Positions 1 to 11,597 of a stretch of DNA of 64,000 bases are shown in pieces. Position 1 is the first letter of the stretch, and each line of letters starts with the position of its first letter. Position numbers and translations under genes: made by a program. The stretch is from Omphiscola glabra (taxonomy: Eukaryota > Mollusca > Gastropoda > Lymnaeidae): contig OZ024796.1 of the NCBI GenBank assembly GCA_964017045.1, forward strand, positions 25,297,010 to 25,361,009, in the 5' to 3' direction. The notes beneath the pieces are model-generated. The model worked only from the letters and a program-made list of their open reading frames with translations, did no database searches and was not told the origin of the DNA.

Positions 1-308
1 GAGGGGAATGACCGGTAGGATAAATTTCCCATTGCACCGGGTCGCCGGACCGTCAATTTGGGAAACACTGCTTTAGCGGAATCTCCAGCCCTGGATTTCG
101 TCCCGGAATAAACTTAAGGGCGTTTCGATACAGCCGTTCTGCGGATCCGGTTACACCTACGCTTATCGTAATGTTAAGGGCAGCTTATCGCTGGGGGGGT
201 GGGGGGTTCAAGGAGGTCATTTAAAATGCCCTATATTGGAAAAACTAAGTCTAAATACTCTCATAAAAACATTGTTGTTGTGTCCGCGTGTACCGAGAAG
301 GCTTCGTA
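1..308. other. Unassigned DNA
   Basis: No coding region or recognisable element was seen. A short G run lies near position 195. Confidence 0.4.
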
Positions 309-545
309 AATATATATATATATATATATATCTAAACCCATCCGTTCTAAACCCACCCACTCTAAACCCACCCACTTTGAACCCTGGCACTTTGAACCCA
401 CCCACTTTGAACTCACCCAATTTGAATCCACCCACTTTTAACCCACCCACTTTGAACCCACCAATTTTAACCTATCCACTTTTAACCCACCAACTTCGAA
501 CCCACCCAATTTTAACCCACCCACGTTCAACCCTGACACTTTGAG
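309..545. repeat. TA microsatellite followed by 15-bp minisatellite
   Basis: A TA run (about 309-331) leads into some fourteen imperfect copies of a 15-bp unit built on CACTTTGAACCCACC. The open frames here on both strands are translations of the array. Confidence 0.85.
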
Positions 546-629
546 GCCTAGGTTCTCTAAAAGTTGTTTTCTTGTTTGTTTGTGTGCTGCCACTGCTCAC
601 AGCAACTCACGCCCACATCTTCCGGGGCT

Positions 630-1135
630 TTAAAGTCCACTTGCCCACTCATTCCTGACTTTGATGTCCAGTTTCCCACTCATTCCTGACTTTGATGTTC
701 AGTTTCCCACTCATTCCTGGCTTTGATGTTCAGTTGCCCACTCATTCCTGACTTTGATGTTCAGTTGCCCACTCATTCCTGGCTTTGATGTTCAGTTGCC
801 CACTCATTCCTGACTTTGATGTTCAGTTTCACACTCATTCCTGACTTTGATGTTCAGTTGCCCACTCATTCCTGGCTTTGATGTTCAGTTTCCCACTCAT
901 TCCTGACTTTGATGTTCAGTTGCCCACTCATTCCTGACTTTGATGTTCAGTTGCCCACTCATTCCTGACTTTGATGTTCAGTTGCCCACTCATTCCTGGC
1001 TTTGATGTTCAGTTTCCTACTCATTCCTGGCTTTGATGTTCAGTTTCCCACTCATTCCTGACTTTGATGTTCAGTTTCCCACTCATTCCTGGCTTTGATG
1101 TTCAGTTGCCCACTCATTCCTGGCTTTGATGTCCA
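630..1135. repeat. 31-bp minisatellite, about 16 copies
   Basis: Units contain TTTGATGTTCAGTTGCCCAC and differ mainly at G/T (TTGCCC or TTTCCC) and A/G (CTGACT or CTGGCT). The copies are very similar, so the array is probably young. Confidence 0.95.
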
Positions 1136-1936
1136 GCTTTTCATCTGTGCTATCTTTTATTGACTTCTAACGACAGCCAATTCTTCCATTCTGTTACTAT
1201 ATTGCCTGGCATCGTTCTCTGTGTCAATGAAGTTATCATATTTGTAGGCATCTACCAGTCTTCATGAGACCATAGTACTGCATCTTTTTATTGTCAACTT
1301 ACCGAAAGATTTAAGAGACCGATCCTGGAGTGGCATAGTCTCGTCAGCACTTTTCGCAGCAGAACCCATGCTGACGGTTTTCAGTGATCTTACGTTTCGC
1401 TCTTTTTTTATGCGCATTACGTTCCGCGCATCCTTTGCCTGTTTAAACACCAGTATTCATACGCGGTCGAAGAAAACCAAAAAAAAAAACTATTTAAACG
1501 AACTATAACAGAAATCTAGACCAGTTTCGACACATGCAATGCTATTAATTATATAAAATCCTATTTTCTGTGTTCTATGTGGAAATGCATGTGTTATGTT
1601 TATATCAAAATAACATCTCTAAGAGCTCATAGGTTAAAACTGTAAATAATAATATCTTATTTGCCAAACAGGTCGCTCCCTTTTACAGCAACTAGTATTT
1701 GACACTGTGATATTTATTCAAACCTCCTGTAAAGACTGTTGAAAAAATTGACATTGATTTATTAAATATTTGTGGGTTGTCCTTTTAAAAAAAATATTGT
1801 TTAATTCATTTATTTTTCATTGTGGTGCCCCCAGCGACACGCCTGCGTGGTTTTCAAAACATCGATTTTTCCGTGTCAGCCGCCAGAGGGAGCAATTACA
1901 CCTCGTCTGCTTGTATATCATGGATTTACTCTCCAA
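1136..1936. other. Unassigned AT-rich DNA
   Basis: A short minus-strand open frame at 1262-1450 has no motif I recognise. Nothing else was identified. Confidence 0.35.
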
Positions 1937-2138
1937 ATCTGTTGCCAGTGGGTTAGAATCCAAGCAACAATCTTGGCATGCGGTAATAGTATCGAATCCA
2001 AGCAACAATCTCGGCATGCAACAAGGGTATCGAATACAAGCGAAATTCTCGGCATGCAGCAATGGTATCGAATCCAAGTAACAGTCTTGGTATGCAGCAA
2101 AGGTATCGAATCTAAGCCACAATCTCGGCATGCATTTA
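1937..2138. repeat. 38-bp minisatellite, 5 copies
   Basis: The motif GGCATGC recurs at 1975, 2013, 2051, 2089 (as GGTATGC) and 2127, giving an exact 38-bp period. Overlapping open frames on both strands come from the array. Confidence 0.9.
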
Positions 2139-2239
2139 TGCGTGGGTAGTGGAATAATATACAGCATGACACTTGTAGTTTCATTTTAAATCAGTTTGAT
2201 ATTTATTAAATTGATTATCATGGTGTCAGCTTCATGTCC

Positions 2240-2300
2240 ATTTATATATATAAAGAGAGAGAGGGGGAGGGAGGGAGAGTCAGAGAGAGACAGAGAAATC
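2240..2300. repeat. Simple repeat: TA then GA/GGGA-rich run
   Basis: TATATATA is followed by a purine-rich GAGAGA and GGGAGG stretch. Confidence 0.8.
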
Positions 2301-2491
2301 ATGGTTTGGGAAAATTGACTTTGTGCTTTAACCAGGGGAATTGCCGCCCGCGATAATAAGATTATCCGTAATCTCTTTTTTCAAGGCTGATAGATTTGTC
2401 ACTAATTTGTAAAGACTTCTGAATGGTGATGTACTAAAGTACTGGCTCGGTCCTTAAACACACCGCGCAATACCTGGACTGCTAACTAGCC

Positions 2492-2682
2492 CAGTGGTCG
2501 GAAAACTCATTGGTCAAAAGAGCCAAAATCAGCAGCAGCACGATTTAAATGATTGTTAAGAGCCAGATTTCTTTTCAAGAACCTGCCAAGAACCATGTTT
2601 TTCTCAGTCAAACCAGATTTGTGGCCGAGCCGCACCCAAGTTGTTAAATAGCCGCATGCGGCTCGCGATTCGCCGACCACTG
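2492..2682 (+). mobile_element. hAT-type MITE, family 2 (copy A)
   Basis: The element starts CAGTGGTCGG and ends GCCGACCACTG, which are terminal inverted repeats. It is flanked by AACTAGCC and TACTAGCC (7 of 8 bases the same), an 8-bp target duplication with TA in the middle. That nnnTAnnn pattern is known for buster-type hAT transposons. There is no transposase, so it is non-autonomous. A second copy lies in reverse orientation at 44961-45170. Confidence 0.8.
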
Positions 2683-2949
2683 TACTAGCCTATTAAGAAA
2701 AGCGTTTTGGGTGTTGATAAGGCAGAGTAAGAATGGAAAGCCACTCAATCTCAATGAACACAAAAGATTCAAATTAGAAAAAAATATATTTTAGTTTTGT
2801 TCTTTGAAAATATTTTCTGCAGCAGACTTTCTTCTGGGACATTAATTTTAATAAATTTTAAGAAAATTATTTTTTCCTTTTAGTGCGTTTAAATTCGTGT
2901 TAAGGTGTTGATTAAATTTATCTTCAAAGGACTTTACAAGTTTCTGTCC

Positions 2950-3073
2950 TCCTAGGACAGTTATGTCCTAACACACACAACCAGTATGTCCCCTTAGGAC
3001 AGTTATATCCTAACATACACAACCAATATGTCCCCCTAGGACAGTTATGTCCTAACATACACAACCAATATGC
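2950..3073. repeat. 42-bp minisatellite, 3 copies, self-complementary unit
   Basis: Starts of AGGACAGTTAT at 2954, 2996 and 3038 give a 42-bp period. Each unit holds TAGGACA and TGTCCTA four bases apart, a small hairpin. Confidence 0.85.
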
Positions 3074-3074
3074 A

Positions 3075-3880
3075 TGCAGTTATTTCAACATAAGTGTATG
3101 GGTAAAAAAAATTCATCTCGTATAGTGAACCAATTGATCTCGTACACGCGTCCCGTCTGTAGCTTACATGCCTACGGCACACACACAATGTGGCAATCAT
3201 TGACCTATCTTAACCTGCCACGGCCCTTTCGAAGGCCCCCCCCCCCCAAACAGCATAGGCCTTCAGGGTGGTGGGGAGGGCAGAGGTTAGGGAATGGGGA
3301 GGCAGCGTATATATGTACCACGGCTTTTCGCAACTGCCGCCAGGGCGTAAATGGGACGTATAAGTTAAGATTCCATTCAAACGGGATAACCGGGCCGAGG
3401 GGGGGGGGGGGGGGGGTGTAATTCTTTTACAACGATAAAAAATCTCCATCCTATTGAACCACAGCTTAACGTATAGCTTAACTGTATGTCTAACTTAAGC
3501 TTTTAATAGCCCAACTATACTATAGATGATTAGATCTTTATAATCTCATTGATGGTTTAGATAAAAACGCAAAAAATTATAGTTTGAATTTTTCCATTTA
3601 ACCTGTTATATATCATCCGTTTTGGTTCAATCCAAATTCCTAACGCAGCCTCTTTTGTGAGGTTTTTTTTTTTTTTTTTTTTTTTTGTTGTTGTTCTTTT
3701 CAGATATGTCAGATTTGAAAAATAAAAATATGTTTCTATTAATTCTATGCGGTCATGGTCAGTGTGGTGGGTTAACACTGAACTAGACCATTTTACCCTT
3801 CTAGACAGGAGGTAGGAGAATCGCAGTAGTTGTCTTCAATATAGCTCTAAAAGTGTAATATAGTTCTTGTACATCATTCT
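3075..3880. other. Unassigned DNA with C, G and T homopolymer runs
   Basis: A poly-C run near 3238, a poly-G run near 3400 and a poly-T run at 3662-3687 were seen. No gene or element was recognised. Confidence 0.4.
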
Positions 3881-3884
3881 AGAA

Positions 3885-4073
3885 CGGCTCTTCCCAACCT
3901 GTGGGTCGCGATCCTTTTGGGGGTCGAACTCCCGTACGCAGAGGTCGCCTAAGACCACCGGAAAACACATATTTACGATGGAGCAACCAAAATAATTTTA
4001 TAATTTGTGGTCACCACATCATGATGAGCTGTATAAAAAAGGTTCGCGTTATTAGGAAGGTTGAGAACCACTG
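3885..4073 (+). mobile_element. SPIN/URR1-like hAT MITE, copy 1
   Basis: This is a degenerate copy of the family with termini CAGCGGTTCTCAACC and GGTTGAGAACCACTG. Flanks TTCTAGAA and TTGTAGAG match at 6 of 8 bases, with TA central. The interior carries the family's GTGGGTCGCGAT and GGTCGCCTAAGACCA segments. The strand label (GTGGGTCGC first) is arbitrary. Confidence 0.8.
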
Positions 4074-4092
4074 TTGTAGAGTAATCCGGAGC

Positions 4093-4265
4093 AGCTATTC
4101 TCAACGTTTTTTCTGTAGGGATGAGTACCAGCAATAATTCTTACGACAGGTGCCCAATCGAGATATCATTGTCACCCTTTTTTATCTTTTTAAATGTATC
4201 ACTTCTTGCGGACCCAGTGACCACGGAGACCTAGCGGACTGATGCTGGTCCGCGGACCACCATTT
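4093..4265. mobile_element. Possible decayed hAT-type MITE
   Basis: GCAGCTATTCTCAACGTTTT at the left and GGTCCGCGGACCACC plus a TTTTGACAAGCC stretch at the right look like worn terminal inverted repeats. I could not define a target duplication. Confidence 0.35.
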
Positions 4266-4273
4266 TGACAAGC

Positions 4274-4970
4274 CCAGGTCCATCAGGCAGCTGGAAGTAC
4301 TTTTTTTTTTTTTGTTTCAAACTTCTACAAATCCTGCTCTGCTACATTGTTGAAGTATCAAGCGTCCTGACAAAACCCGCATAGCATTTCATGTGATCCC
4401 AACCGACAGTACACAAGCAGAGATGACGCTTCGCCGCTCAACTGGAACGTATCATATTTGTTGCCTCATTTAAATTTGGGCACACAGCAGTTTGTATCTG
4501 AAAGCATTCAGTCTACCCGTGAAGGTCTTCAAGTGTATAATGTCAAACTTTGAAAAAAAAAAAAAAAAAGAGGAATTTCAAAATAAATTTCATAAACAGC
4601 AACACGTCGTCGCTATTTGTGAGTGGTCGGCCAAGAGCCTTGTGCGCAGTGCCGCCTCTGCCGATTGTTTGTCAGGTTACATTTCAAACATGCCGTTTAA
4701 GTAACGCCCACGAACCACCGCCCCACGAAACTCCGGGATGTGGGTCCTTTTCTGTGCAATGTTTTAGAGACGGCGTAGGTTGCAATCATGCCAGGATATA
4801 CGCCACTGCTTACTGCGTAAAGATTTAGCTTTAGCCTTGCAATTCTTTTTTTTTAAGTTTGAAAAGGAAACTAATAGACACATGTGTACGTTTTTTAAGG
4901 GGAAGTCTAAACCCCTCAACACAACCTCCTATTTTTATATTTTAACAATGCCTGTTTTCTGGATCTCTTA
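4274..4970. other. Unassigned DNA
   Basis: Short T and A homopolymers only. The small open frames at 4492-4828 have no supporting motif. Confidence 0.35.
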
Positions 4971-4971
4971 A

Positions 4972-5300
4972 GTTGCATAACATCAAGTTACAAAGCATCA
5001 AGTTACCAAACATCAAGTTACCAAACATCAAGTTACCAAGCATCAAGTCGCCAAACAATCTGCCAAGCATCAAGTTACTAAACATCAAGTTACCAAACAT
5101 CAAGTCACCAAACATCAAAATACCAACATCAAGTTGCAAAACATCAAGTTACCAAACATCAAGTTACCAAACATCAAGTTACCAAACATCAAGTTACCAA
5201 ACATAAAGTTGCAAAACATCAAGTTACCAAGCATCAAGTCGCCAAACATCAAGCTGCCAAGCATCAAGCTGCAAAACATCCAAGTTGCAAAACATCAAGT
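4972..5300. repeat. 15-bp minisatellite, about 21 copies
   Basis: Units are variants of CATCAAGTTACCAAA. The unit length is a multiple of three and lacks stops in some frames, which explains the repetitive open frames here. Confidence 0.95.
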
Positions 5301-5534
5301 TGTCCATGGGCGACAGAACACATATCTTTGTACTCTAATGCGAATCCAGGCTCATACAGCGAAAAATCAAACGCACATGCCCCAGTTAACTGGGATAATG
5401 GTTTTGTTTCATACAGGTTATTGTTGTACCTGCTGCAACCATGGCAACCCACGGATCAAACGACTGCTCAAGCTGTGTCCCTTTCGTCACTAACGGAAAC
5501 TTTGTCAAGGAATCTGAAAGGATCAATGATCACC

Positions 5535-5695
5535 CAACTCCTTACCCACTCCTCACCCCACTCCTCACCCCACTCCTCACTCCACTCCTCACCCCACTCC
5601 TCAAACAGTCCTCAACCTACTCCTCACCTTACTCCTCACCCCACTCATCACCACACTCCTCACACCACTACCAACCCCACTCCTCACCCCCCTCC
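5535..5695. repeat. 12-bp pyrimidine-rich minisatellite
   Basis: Imperfect copies of ACTCCTCACCCC, almost without G on this strand. Confidence 0.9.
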
Positions 5696-5851
5696 CATGA
5701 CCTTTATGAACACCAACAACAACAACATCACTTCCTTGCTCCACAATAACGATTTCTGTATGAGTATGATGGATGACATAGTTTAGCCTGGGCTTTGATC
5801 TAATTTCGATTCAACGCCTTGATCGTCGTTCGACTCGTGTATTACCGAGGA

Positions 5852-6035
5852 AACTTTGGACTTGAGTAGTAGCCTTGTCTTGGGTAGCAGCCTTGACTTG
5901 AGCAGTAGCCTTGTCTTGAGTAGTAGCCTTGACTTGAGTAGTAGCCTTGACTTGAGTAGTAGCCTTGACTTGAGTAGTAGCCTTGGCTTGAGTAGTAGCC
6001 TTGTCTTGAGTAGTAGCCTTATCTTTAGCTGTATT
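5852..6035. repeat. 18-bp minisatellite, about 10 copies
   Basis: Copies of TTGAGTAGTAGCCTTGAC with a few substitutions. The array ends where a SINE-derived segment begins. Confidence 0.95.
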
Positions 6036-6165
6036 TTGTTTAAAGTGAGGAAGAGTTGCTCAATTCGTCAGCCTCCTTGTCTCGTCCTCGCCTGTTTGAT
6101 CCAATGGCAAGGCTAAGTCAAGATGGCTGGAAATAGACCAGGATGCAGTAAATTATCAGCCATGA
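6036..6165 (-). mobile_element. SINE fragment (3' half)
   Basis: The segment from TGTTTAAAGTGAGG through CTGGAAATAGACCAGG resembles 35712-35820 of the fuller SINE copy. The tRNA-like head is missing. It abuts the 18-bp minisatellite. Confidence 0.55.
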
Positions 6166-7490
6166 TGACTTCAACGTATAGCTAAAGCGCCCACCATTCC
6201 TCTCACCATTGTTTTTAAATTTTGATACTGACGTCACCCATTAAATGTGTAGCGCCAATCCTTTTACCCACCCCTCCCTGGATTGGGAAACGGTTGCGTA
6301 CGTTCTTTCTATTTCTCCTACAGAATGCTATCAGGTGACGCAACTTCTATGATTTTGTTTCTGGCTGGTTCTAACTTACTCCCTATATATATATATCTAT
6401 ATATTTATATCAGCCGACAGCTCTCCTAACAGTGGAGAGGTTTCTTTGGTGCCTTTTTCCCCTAGATATTTACGAAAAATAATTTTACTTACATGCTTGT
6501 AATCTTAATGCGTGTGTCTAATTTAATATTTTTCTTTATCTTTCGATGATTGTTCTTTTTCACTTGCCGTGTTGTACGTTAATGTAGCTTTTATTTCTGT
6601 CGATTTGATTTTGTATTCTTTATAGCAATGTAATAGTGTAATGAAATTGAATATTGTTAATACCTCTAGCTTTGGTATCTTTTTTCTCTGTATACTGGAT
6701 TCCATTTCCTTGCTACTTACTGTGCAACAAAAGAGCCAAATCTAAAACATATTAAATTTACAACAACAACAAAAACAACATAGAACGGTACATAAGACTG
6801 TATGTGCAAATCAAACTATCTTTCAGCCGTACGGAGGCCGCCTCGAATCGCGACTTCTCAAATTTATTTTCAAATGTATTATTTTTTTAAATTATTTAAT
6901 TAGTTTTATTTTTTGGGGGTTTTTTTCTTTCATAATTCTTCAACGTGATTTAATATTGCAAGGACTTGAACTCCGGCCACACACACACACAAAGTGAGTC
7001 TATGTTTTCTGCGAACACTCTGATCTTGGTAAAGATAAACTTTAATCACTCCAAAGTAAAAAAAAAACAAAAAAGCTATTGTGTACATATCTCTGGAATC
7101 GCCCATTCATAGAAGGTTGTAGAGTTCTCAAACACCAGGTTGTTGACGCCTCTTTGTCGCATCCGCTGTTTCACACCGTGTTGCTCCCCAACACTAAGGA
7201 TAATGATATCTTTATGAAATGCATGGCCCCCTGTGTTTGCTCTCTGTTCTGTTGGACCGAACGACCCGCGCCCCCCTCCCCAACACTGCCGTGAGCACAT
7301 GCCGCATCTATAATTAATACTCTGTAAGGTTTCTGATGTCGTCCACTTATTACAACTTCCCCCCCCCCCGGCCCGCCATTACGTTCCAGGTCACATTGTC
7401 CAGGCATGTTGTGATATAGAGTTCAGCATCGATGCTTACAGCGGTTGGAGGTGGTGGACTGGAAAAAGGATACATTTTTGTGCCCATTTA
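6166..7490. other. Unassigned AT-rich DNA
   Basis: Microsatellite-like TA near 6385 and a C run near 7360 were seen. Short open frames at 7076-7407 lie on both strands and look fortuitous. Confidence 0.35.
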
Positions 7491-7499
7491 AGTTTAAGT

Positions 7500-7550
7500 A
7501 AGCCACCCCTTTTTTTCACACCTTTTTTCCCCCCTATTCTCATCCTGGGG
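7500..7550. repeat. Repeat also present at 8535-8582, flanking the LINE
   Basis: CTATTCTCATCC with its pyrimidine-rich left flank occurs here and again just after the LINE. It may be an older repeat or a long imperfect flanking duplication. Confidence 0.45.
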
Positions 7551-7739
7551 TAAATTGACGTTCCAAGCCCGGGTGCAAAAGGAAGAGGATTGGAGTGAGG
7601 TCAGCACCTCACCCGTAAAAACAAATTGCTACAGAAACGTCAACAAGAAAAAAAAAACAATTCAACCCTGAGAAGAGAGGGATCTTCTTCTTCAAGAAAA
7701 ACTATAAAGCCTTGCGGCCAGATCTAGGCTAAACTGGAA

Positions 7740-8510
7740 GCCTCAAAACCGAAGACCCTCCTTTCTAAGGGCACAAACATAGGCACGTGGAACGTCAGAA
7801 CCATGTCTGAAACAGGGAAAGCAACGCTGGTGGCGGCAGAAATGAGAACTTACAAACTCACACTGCTTGGCATCTGTGAAACAAGATGGATACAAGCTGG
7901 ACAGATAACTCTGGCCTCTGGAGAAATGCTTATGCACTCGGGACATGGGGAGGAGAATGCTCCGCACACGCACTTAGTCGCCTTTATGTTGTCACGGTTG
8001 GCACCATAAAAGAAAGTGTTAACGAAAATATGGGAGTCGAAGGAGCTGAAGCTGAAAAACAAAGTCAGAATCATTAACACAGATGTCAAAACAGTTTTAC
8101 CATATGGAGCAGAGACTTGGAAAACCACAGCGAGCATTACGCAGAATCTACAGACCTTCATAAACACATGCCTTAGAAAGATTCTGAACATCAAATGGTC
8201 AAATACCATCACCAACAAATATCTACTAGAAAGGACATACCAGGTGCCCATCAAAGAAGGCATCATAAAGAAAAGATGGAAGTGGTTAGGGCATACTCTT
8301 CGAAAAATCCCAGATAGCATCACCAGACAATCCCTAACATGGAAAAAAAAAAGAGAGGAAGGCCAAAGAATACAATTGAAGACTCGCAAACACTCAAAAT
8401 ATGGAATACACCTGGAATCAACTGGAGAAGAAAGCACAGGACCTTGATGAATGGAGAATTCTTGTGGACGGCCTATGCCCCAGACGGGGTAAAAAGGCAA
8501 GAGAAGAAGA
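7740..8510 (+). pseudogene. LINE retrotransposon, internally deleted
   Basis: Two ends of one LINE are joined with the middle missing. The 5' part (about 7775-8009) reads as the start of an AP endonuclease: NIGTWNVRTM followed by LLGICETRW, typical of the first endonuclease motifs. The 3' part (about 8016-8480) reads as the region after the reverse transcriptase: [11 protein letters not shown], then LRKILNIKW, then [10 protein letters not shown]. The catalytic palm with its FADD box is absent, so about 2 kb or more appears to have been lost near 8009-8020 (the size is inferred from usual LINE length). The 3' frame also shifts near 8345. The end AAGAGAAGAAGAAGAAG resembles a short simple-repeat LINE tail. 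The copy cannot make functional protein. A minus-strand relative lies at 27500-27860. Confidence 0.8.
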
Positions 8511-8599
8511 AGAAGCCCTCCCCCCACCCCCACCCCTTTTTTTTTGTACACCTTTTTTCTCCCTATTCTCATCCTTTGTTAAACTTACATCGCGATGTA

Positions 8600-9165
8600 C
8601 TGAAGCAGAGAATTTCACCCGGGCAATCACTGCAATCCTGGTTTGAAGATTCATTATTTAGTGGACACCAATTTAATTATATAAGTAAATATTCAAAGAG
8701 TAAGTGCCAGCTGAGTGAGAACCACTCCCCGGCAAGACAGGGCAGATATAATGGGCTATAATATAGAGGGTTGCATAATTAAAGCATAACGTGAGAAGGG
8801 GTGGGAGGACCGTGTGGTACACCAAGGCGGCACCCTTTTCTTTCGTTTTTTTCTAAGCTTTCCACTGCAATGAGTGGTATTGTTATTTTTTTTTTTACAG
8901 TCACCAGTTTTTACGTCCAATATAATTACATGCTTAAAATATTATATGACTACCTAATACGTCTCGGATGGTGGGGACCATTCATTAGTTCCGCCCGAAC
9001 GCTTACCCCAATCCGATTGTATGACCAGCTGCCGTAACCAGTCTCAGACAGACCATTAAATACGAACGACCATTTTTACCTCCCCGAGTGAAGTCTTTAG
9101 TTCCGATTAAAATGTTGACCAATGATTTTTTGTTTTTAAACCAACGAAAGAAGTATGTAGCGGGA
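8600..9165. other. Unassigned DNA
   Basis: No gene or element was recognised. Confidence 0.35.
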
Positions 9166-9167
9166 AA

Positions 9168-9285
9168 GACGTTTTCAGAAGGACGTTTTGGGAAGGACAT
9201 TTTGGGAAGGACGTTTTGGGAAGGACGTTCTGGGAAAGACGTTTTGGGAATGACGTTTTGGGAATGAGGTTTTTGCGAAGGACGT
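9168..9285. repeat. 15-bp minisatellite, about 8 copies
   Basis: Copies of GAAGGACGTTTTGGG. The repetitive minus-strand frame here comes from the array. Confidence 0.9.
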
Positions 9286-9369
9286 TTTCGGTCTGAGCCA
9301 ATGCAACGACCCGCCCCCTGGGTAGTCCCAGTTACATTTAAATAGGGAAATAATGGGGAGAGACTGCAA

Positions 9370-9595
9370 TCGGGTTAGCAAAATAGGAAATGAGTAGAAC
9401 AAAGTAAGGTCAAACCTGAAAAAGGGAACGCAACAAAACAACGAACGTGTCGATAAGAAGCCTTCGTCAGCGAACAAACAACATAAAAAACAGAATAAAA
9501 TTTTTTTTTTTTTTAAATAGCACTTAGCTGAGAGGTAACATCCGAGAGGATAACAATAGAATTGTGGAATTCAGATTTGGCCTTACTTTGTTTTA
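9370..9595 (-). repeat. Dispersed repeat family C, copy 1
   Basis: The reverse complement contains TTCGCTGA, GAAGGCTTC and GACACGTTCGTTGTTTTGTT, shared with 17690-17875 on the + strand together with an upstream CTAAGTGCTAT. It is probably the end of a transposable element of unknown class. Confidence 0.6.
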
Positions 9596-9759
9596 CTATT
9601 TGCTTACATTTAAATAGCATGTATATTAATTCATTTTGTTACGGCTTGTGTTATGGACATTATCATTCATTATGTTTATGAGCGGGGGAAACTAGTGTAT
9701 CGAATATGTGTCAGTGTCAGACTTCAGCATTCTTCACTAACTTCGTGGACGTTGCTCGC

Positions 9760-10095
9760 CGATGTCATTCAGGCCTTGACCGTTGTCATTCAGGCCTTGA
9801 CCGTTGTCATTCGGGCCTTGACCGTTGTCATTCAGGCCTTGACCGTTGTCATTCGGGCCTTCACCGTTGTCATTCAGGCCTTCACCGTTGTCATTCAGGC
9901 CTTCACCGTTGTCATTCAGGCCTTGACCGTTGTCATTCAGGCCTTCACCGTTGTCATTCGGGCCTTCACAGTTGTCATTCAGGCCTTCACCGTTGTCATT
10001 CAGGCCTTCACCGTTGTCATTCAGGCCTTCACCGTTGTCATTCAGGCCTTCACCGTTGTCATTCGGGCCTTCACCTTTGTCATTCAGGCGACTCC
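9760..10095. repeat. 21-bp minisatellite, about 16 copies
   Basis: Units are TTCACCGTTGTCATTCAGGCC or TTGACCGTTGTCATTCAGG-type variants. The 21-bp period keeps frames open on both strands, so the long repetitive frames are not evidence of a gene. Confidence 0.95.
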
Positions 10096-11094
10096 GTTGG
10101 CCAATCGTGTCGAGCGGTACTTCTTGTATTCCCAAAAAATGTTTCTTTTCATAAATGCCTCCCCCCTCCCCCCCCCCTGGAATGCGTCTGCTGAACGCAT
10201 TAACTAGAAGCAGCCATTGATTAATCTTTTCTTTTTTTTTTTTTTAATTTTTTTAAACAGATTTCTATTGCTGGTGAACACGCCATACAGGCTATGCAAA
10301 GTTTCACATTTGGAATAACACTTTGGGATTTGTGACCGTAAAAGCGCTTTTCATCCGGCGTGATGCTTTTCAGCCCGTGTGTCACTTTACAATCTATATT
10401 ATGTTCTAGAATTCGATCAGTCAAGATCGATAAAAAAAAATCTTTTGTTGTGGTTGTTCTTAATATTTGAATGAAGTATATCGTAAGGTTGTTTGCTTAA
10501 AAAGAAAAATTGAAAACCCCGCTCCCCTAGATAATCGGGTTTGCTAACTTAAGTTAAACTTTAAAAGGCTAGAACTAGAAGCATCAAAGTTAGCGTTCAG
10601 TGCAGGGGCGCTGCACCAAAAAAAGAAGGGAACCTGACTGGAAAAAGCCCCCAGTCTAGGAGGGGCAATTGATTGGTTATGAAATTATTTAACAGCTTCG
10701 GCAAAGAACAATTCTTTATTGTCCTAATGCACAACAAACACCCCCCCCCCCCCCCCCCACACACACACCCTTTTTGTGAAGCTTCAAAGGAGTTACCTTT
10801 TTTTGGTTACCATTTTGCGCCGGTGATCGATCTTTTGCTATTTTATTTTTTTTAAGGTGAGGTTGGGGGGTGGGGTTGGCTGTTGAAAGAAAAGAAGAAA
10901 TAATCTATTTTAACACAGAGTAATTTTGTGTCCTGATTTGCGGTGTTTTCATAGGCCAAAAAGAAGAAGGCCAACTCGTCCTGGCAGCCGTGAGATCCAG
11001 TGAATGAATAATTCGCCTCAATGAGTGAAAGGGGTGTCGGGACGTGCAATAATTCATTGGTCACCGTATGATAAGACAACCTTGGGGGGTGGGG
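10096..11094. other. Unassigned DNA
   Basis: Homopolymer runs (C near 10741, T near 10231) only. No gene was seen. Confidence 0.35.
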
Positions 11095-11570
11095 GGCGCT
11101 GAGGCGTGTACTGTGGTAGCACTGAGGCGTGTACTGTGGTAGCACTGAGGTTTGTACTGTGGTAGCACCGAGGCGTTTACTGTGGTAGCACCGAGGCGTG
11201 TACTGTGGTAGCACTGAGGCGTGTACTGTGGTAGCACCGAGGCGTGTACTGTGGTAGCACCGAGGCGTGTACTGTCGTAGCACCGAGGCGTTTACTGTGG
11301 TAGCACCGAGGCGTGTACTGTGGTAGCACCGAGGCGTGTACTGTGGTAGCACCGAGGCGTTTACTGTGGTAGCACCGAGGCGTGTACTGTGGTAGCACCG
11401 AGGCGTGTACTGTGGTAGCACCGAGGCGTTTACTGTGGTAGCACCGAGGTGTGTACTGTGGTAGCACCGAGGCGTTTACTGTGGTAGCACCGAGGCGTTT
11501 ACTGTGGTAGCACCGAGACGTGTACTGTGGTAGCACTGAGGCGTGTACTGTGGTAGCACCGAGGCGTGTT
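11095..11570. repeat. 23-bp minisatellite, about 20 copies
   Basis: Copies of TACTGTGGTAGCACCGAGG plus four bases, with an alternating GCGTG/GCGTT variant that suggests blockwise duplication. Long minus-strand frames arise because three units equal 69 bases without stops. Confidence 0.95.
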
Positions 11571-11597
11571 AGTTATAATTTGATAGTTCGGTAAATA

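Noticed and set aside
7850..8572. A 240-codon minus-strand open frame
   Set aside because: It is antisense to the broken LINE at 7740-8510 and has no motifs of its own.
9653..10207. Repetitive protein-like frames on both strands
   Set aside because: They come from the 21-bp array; the reverse frame is equally long.
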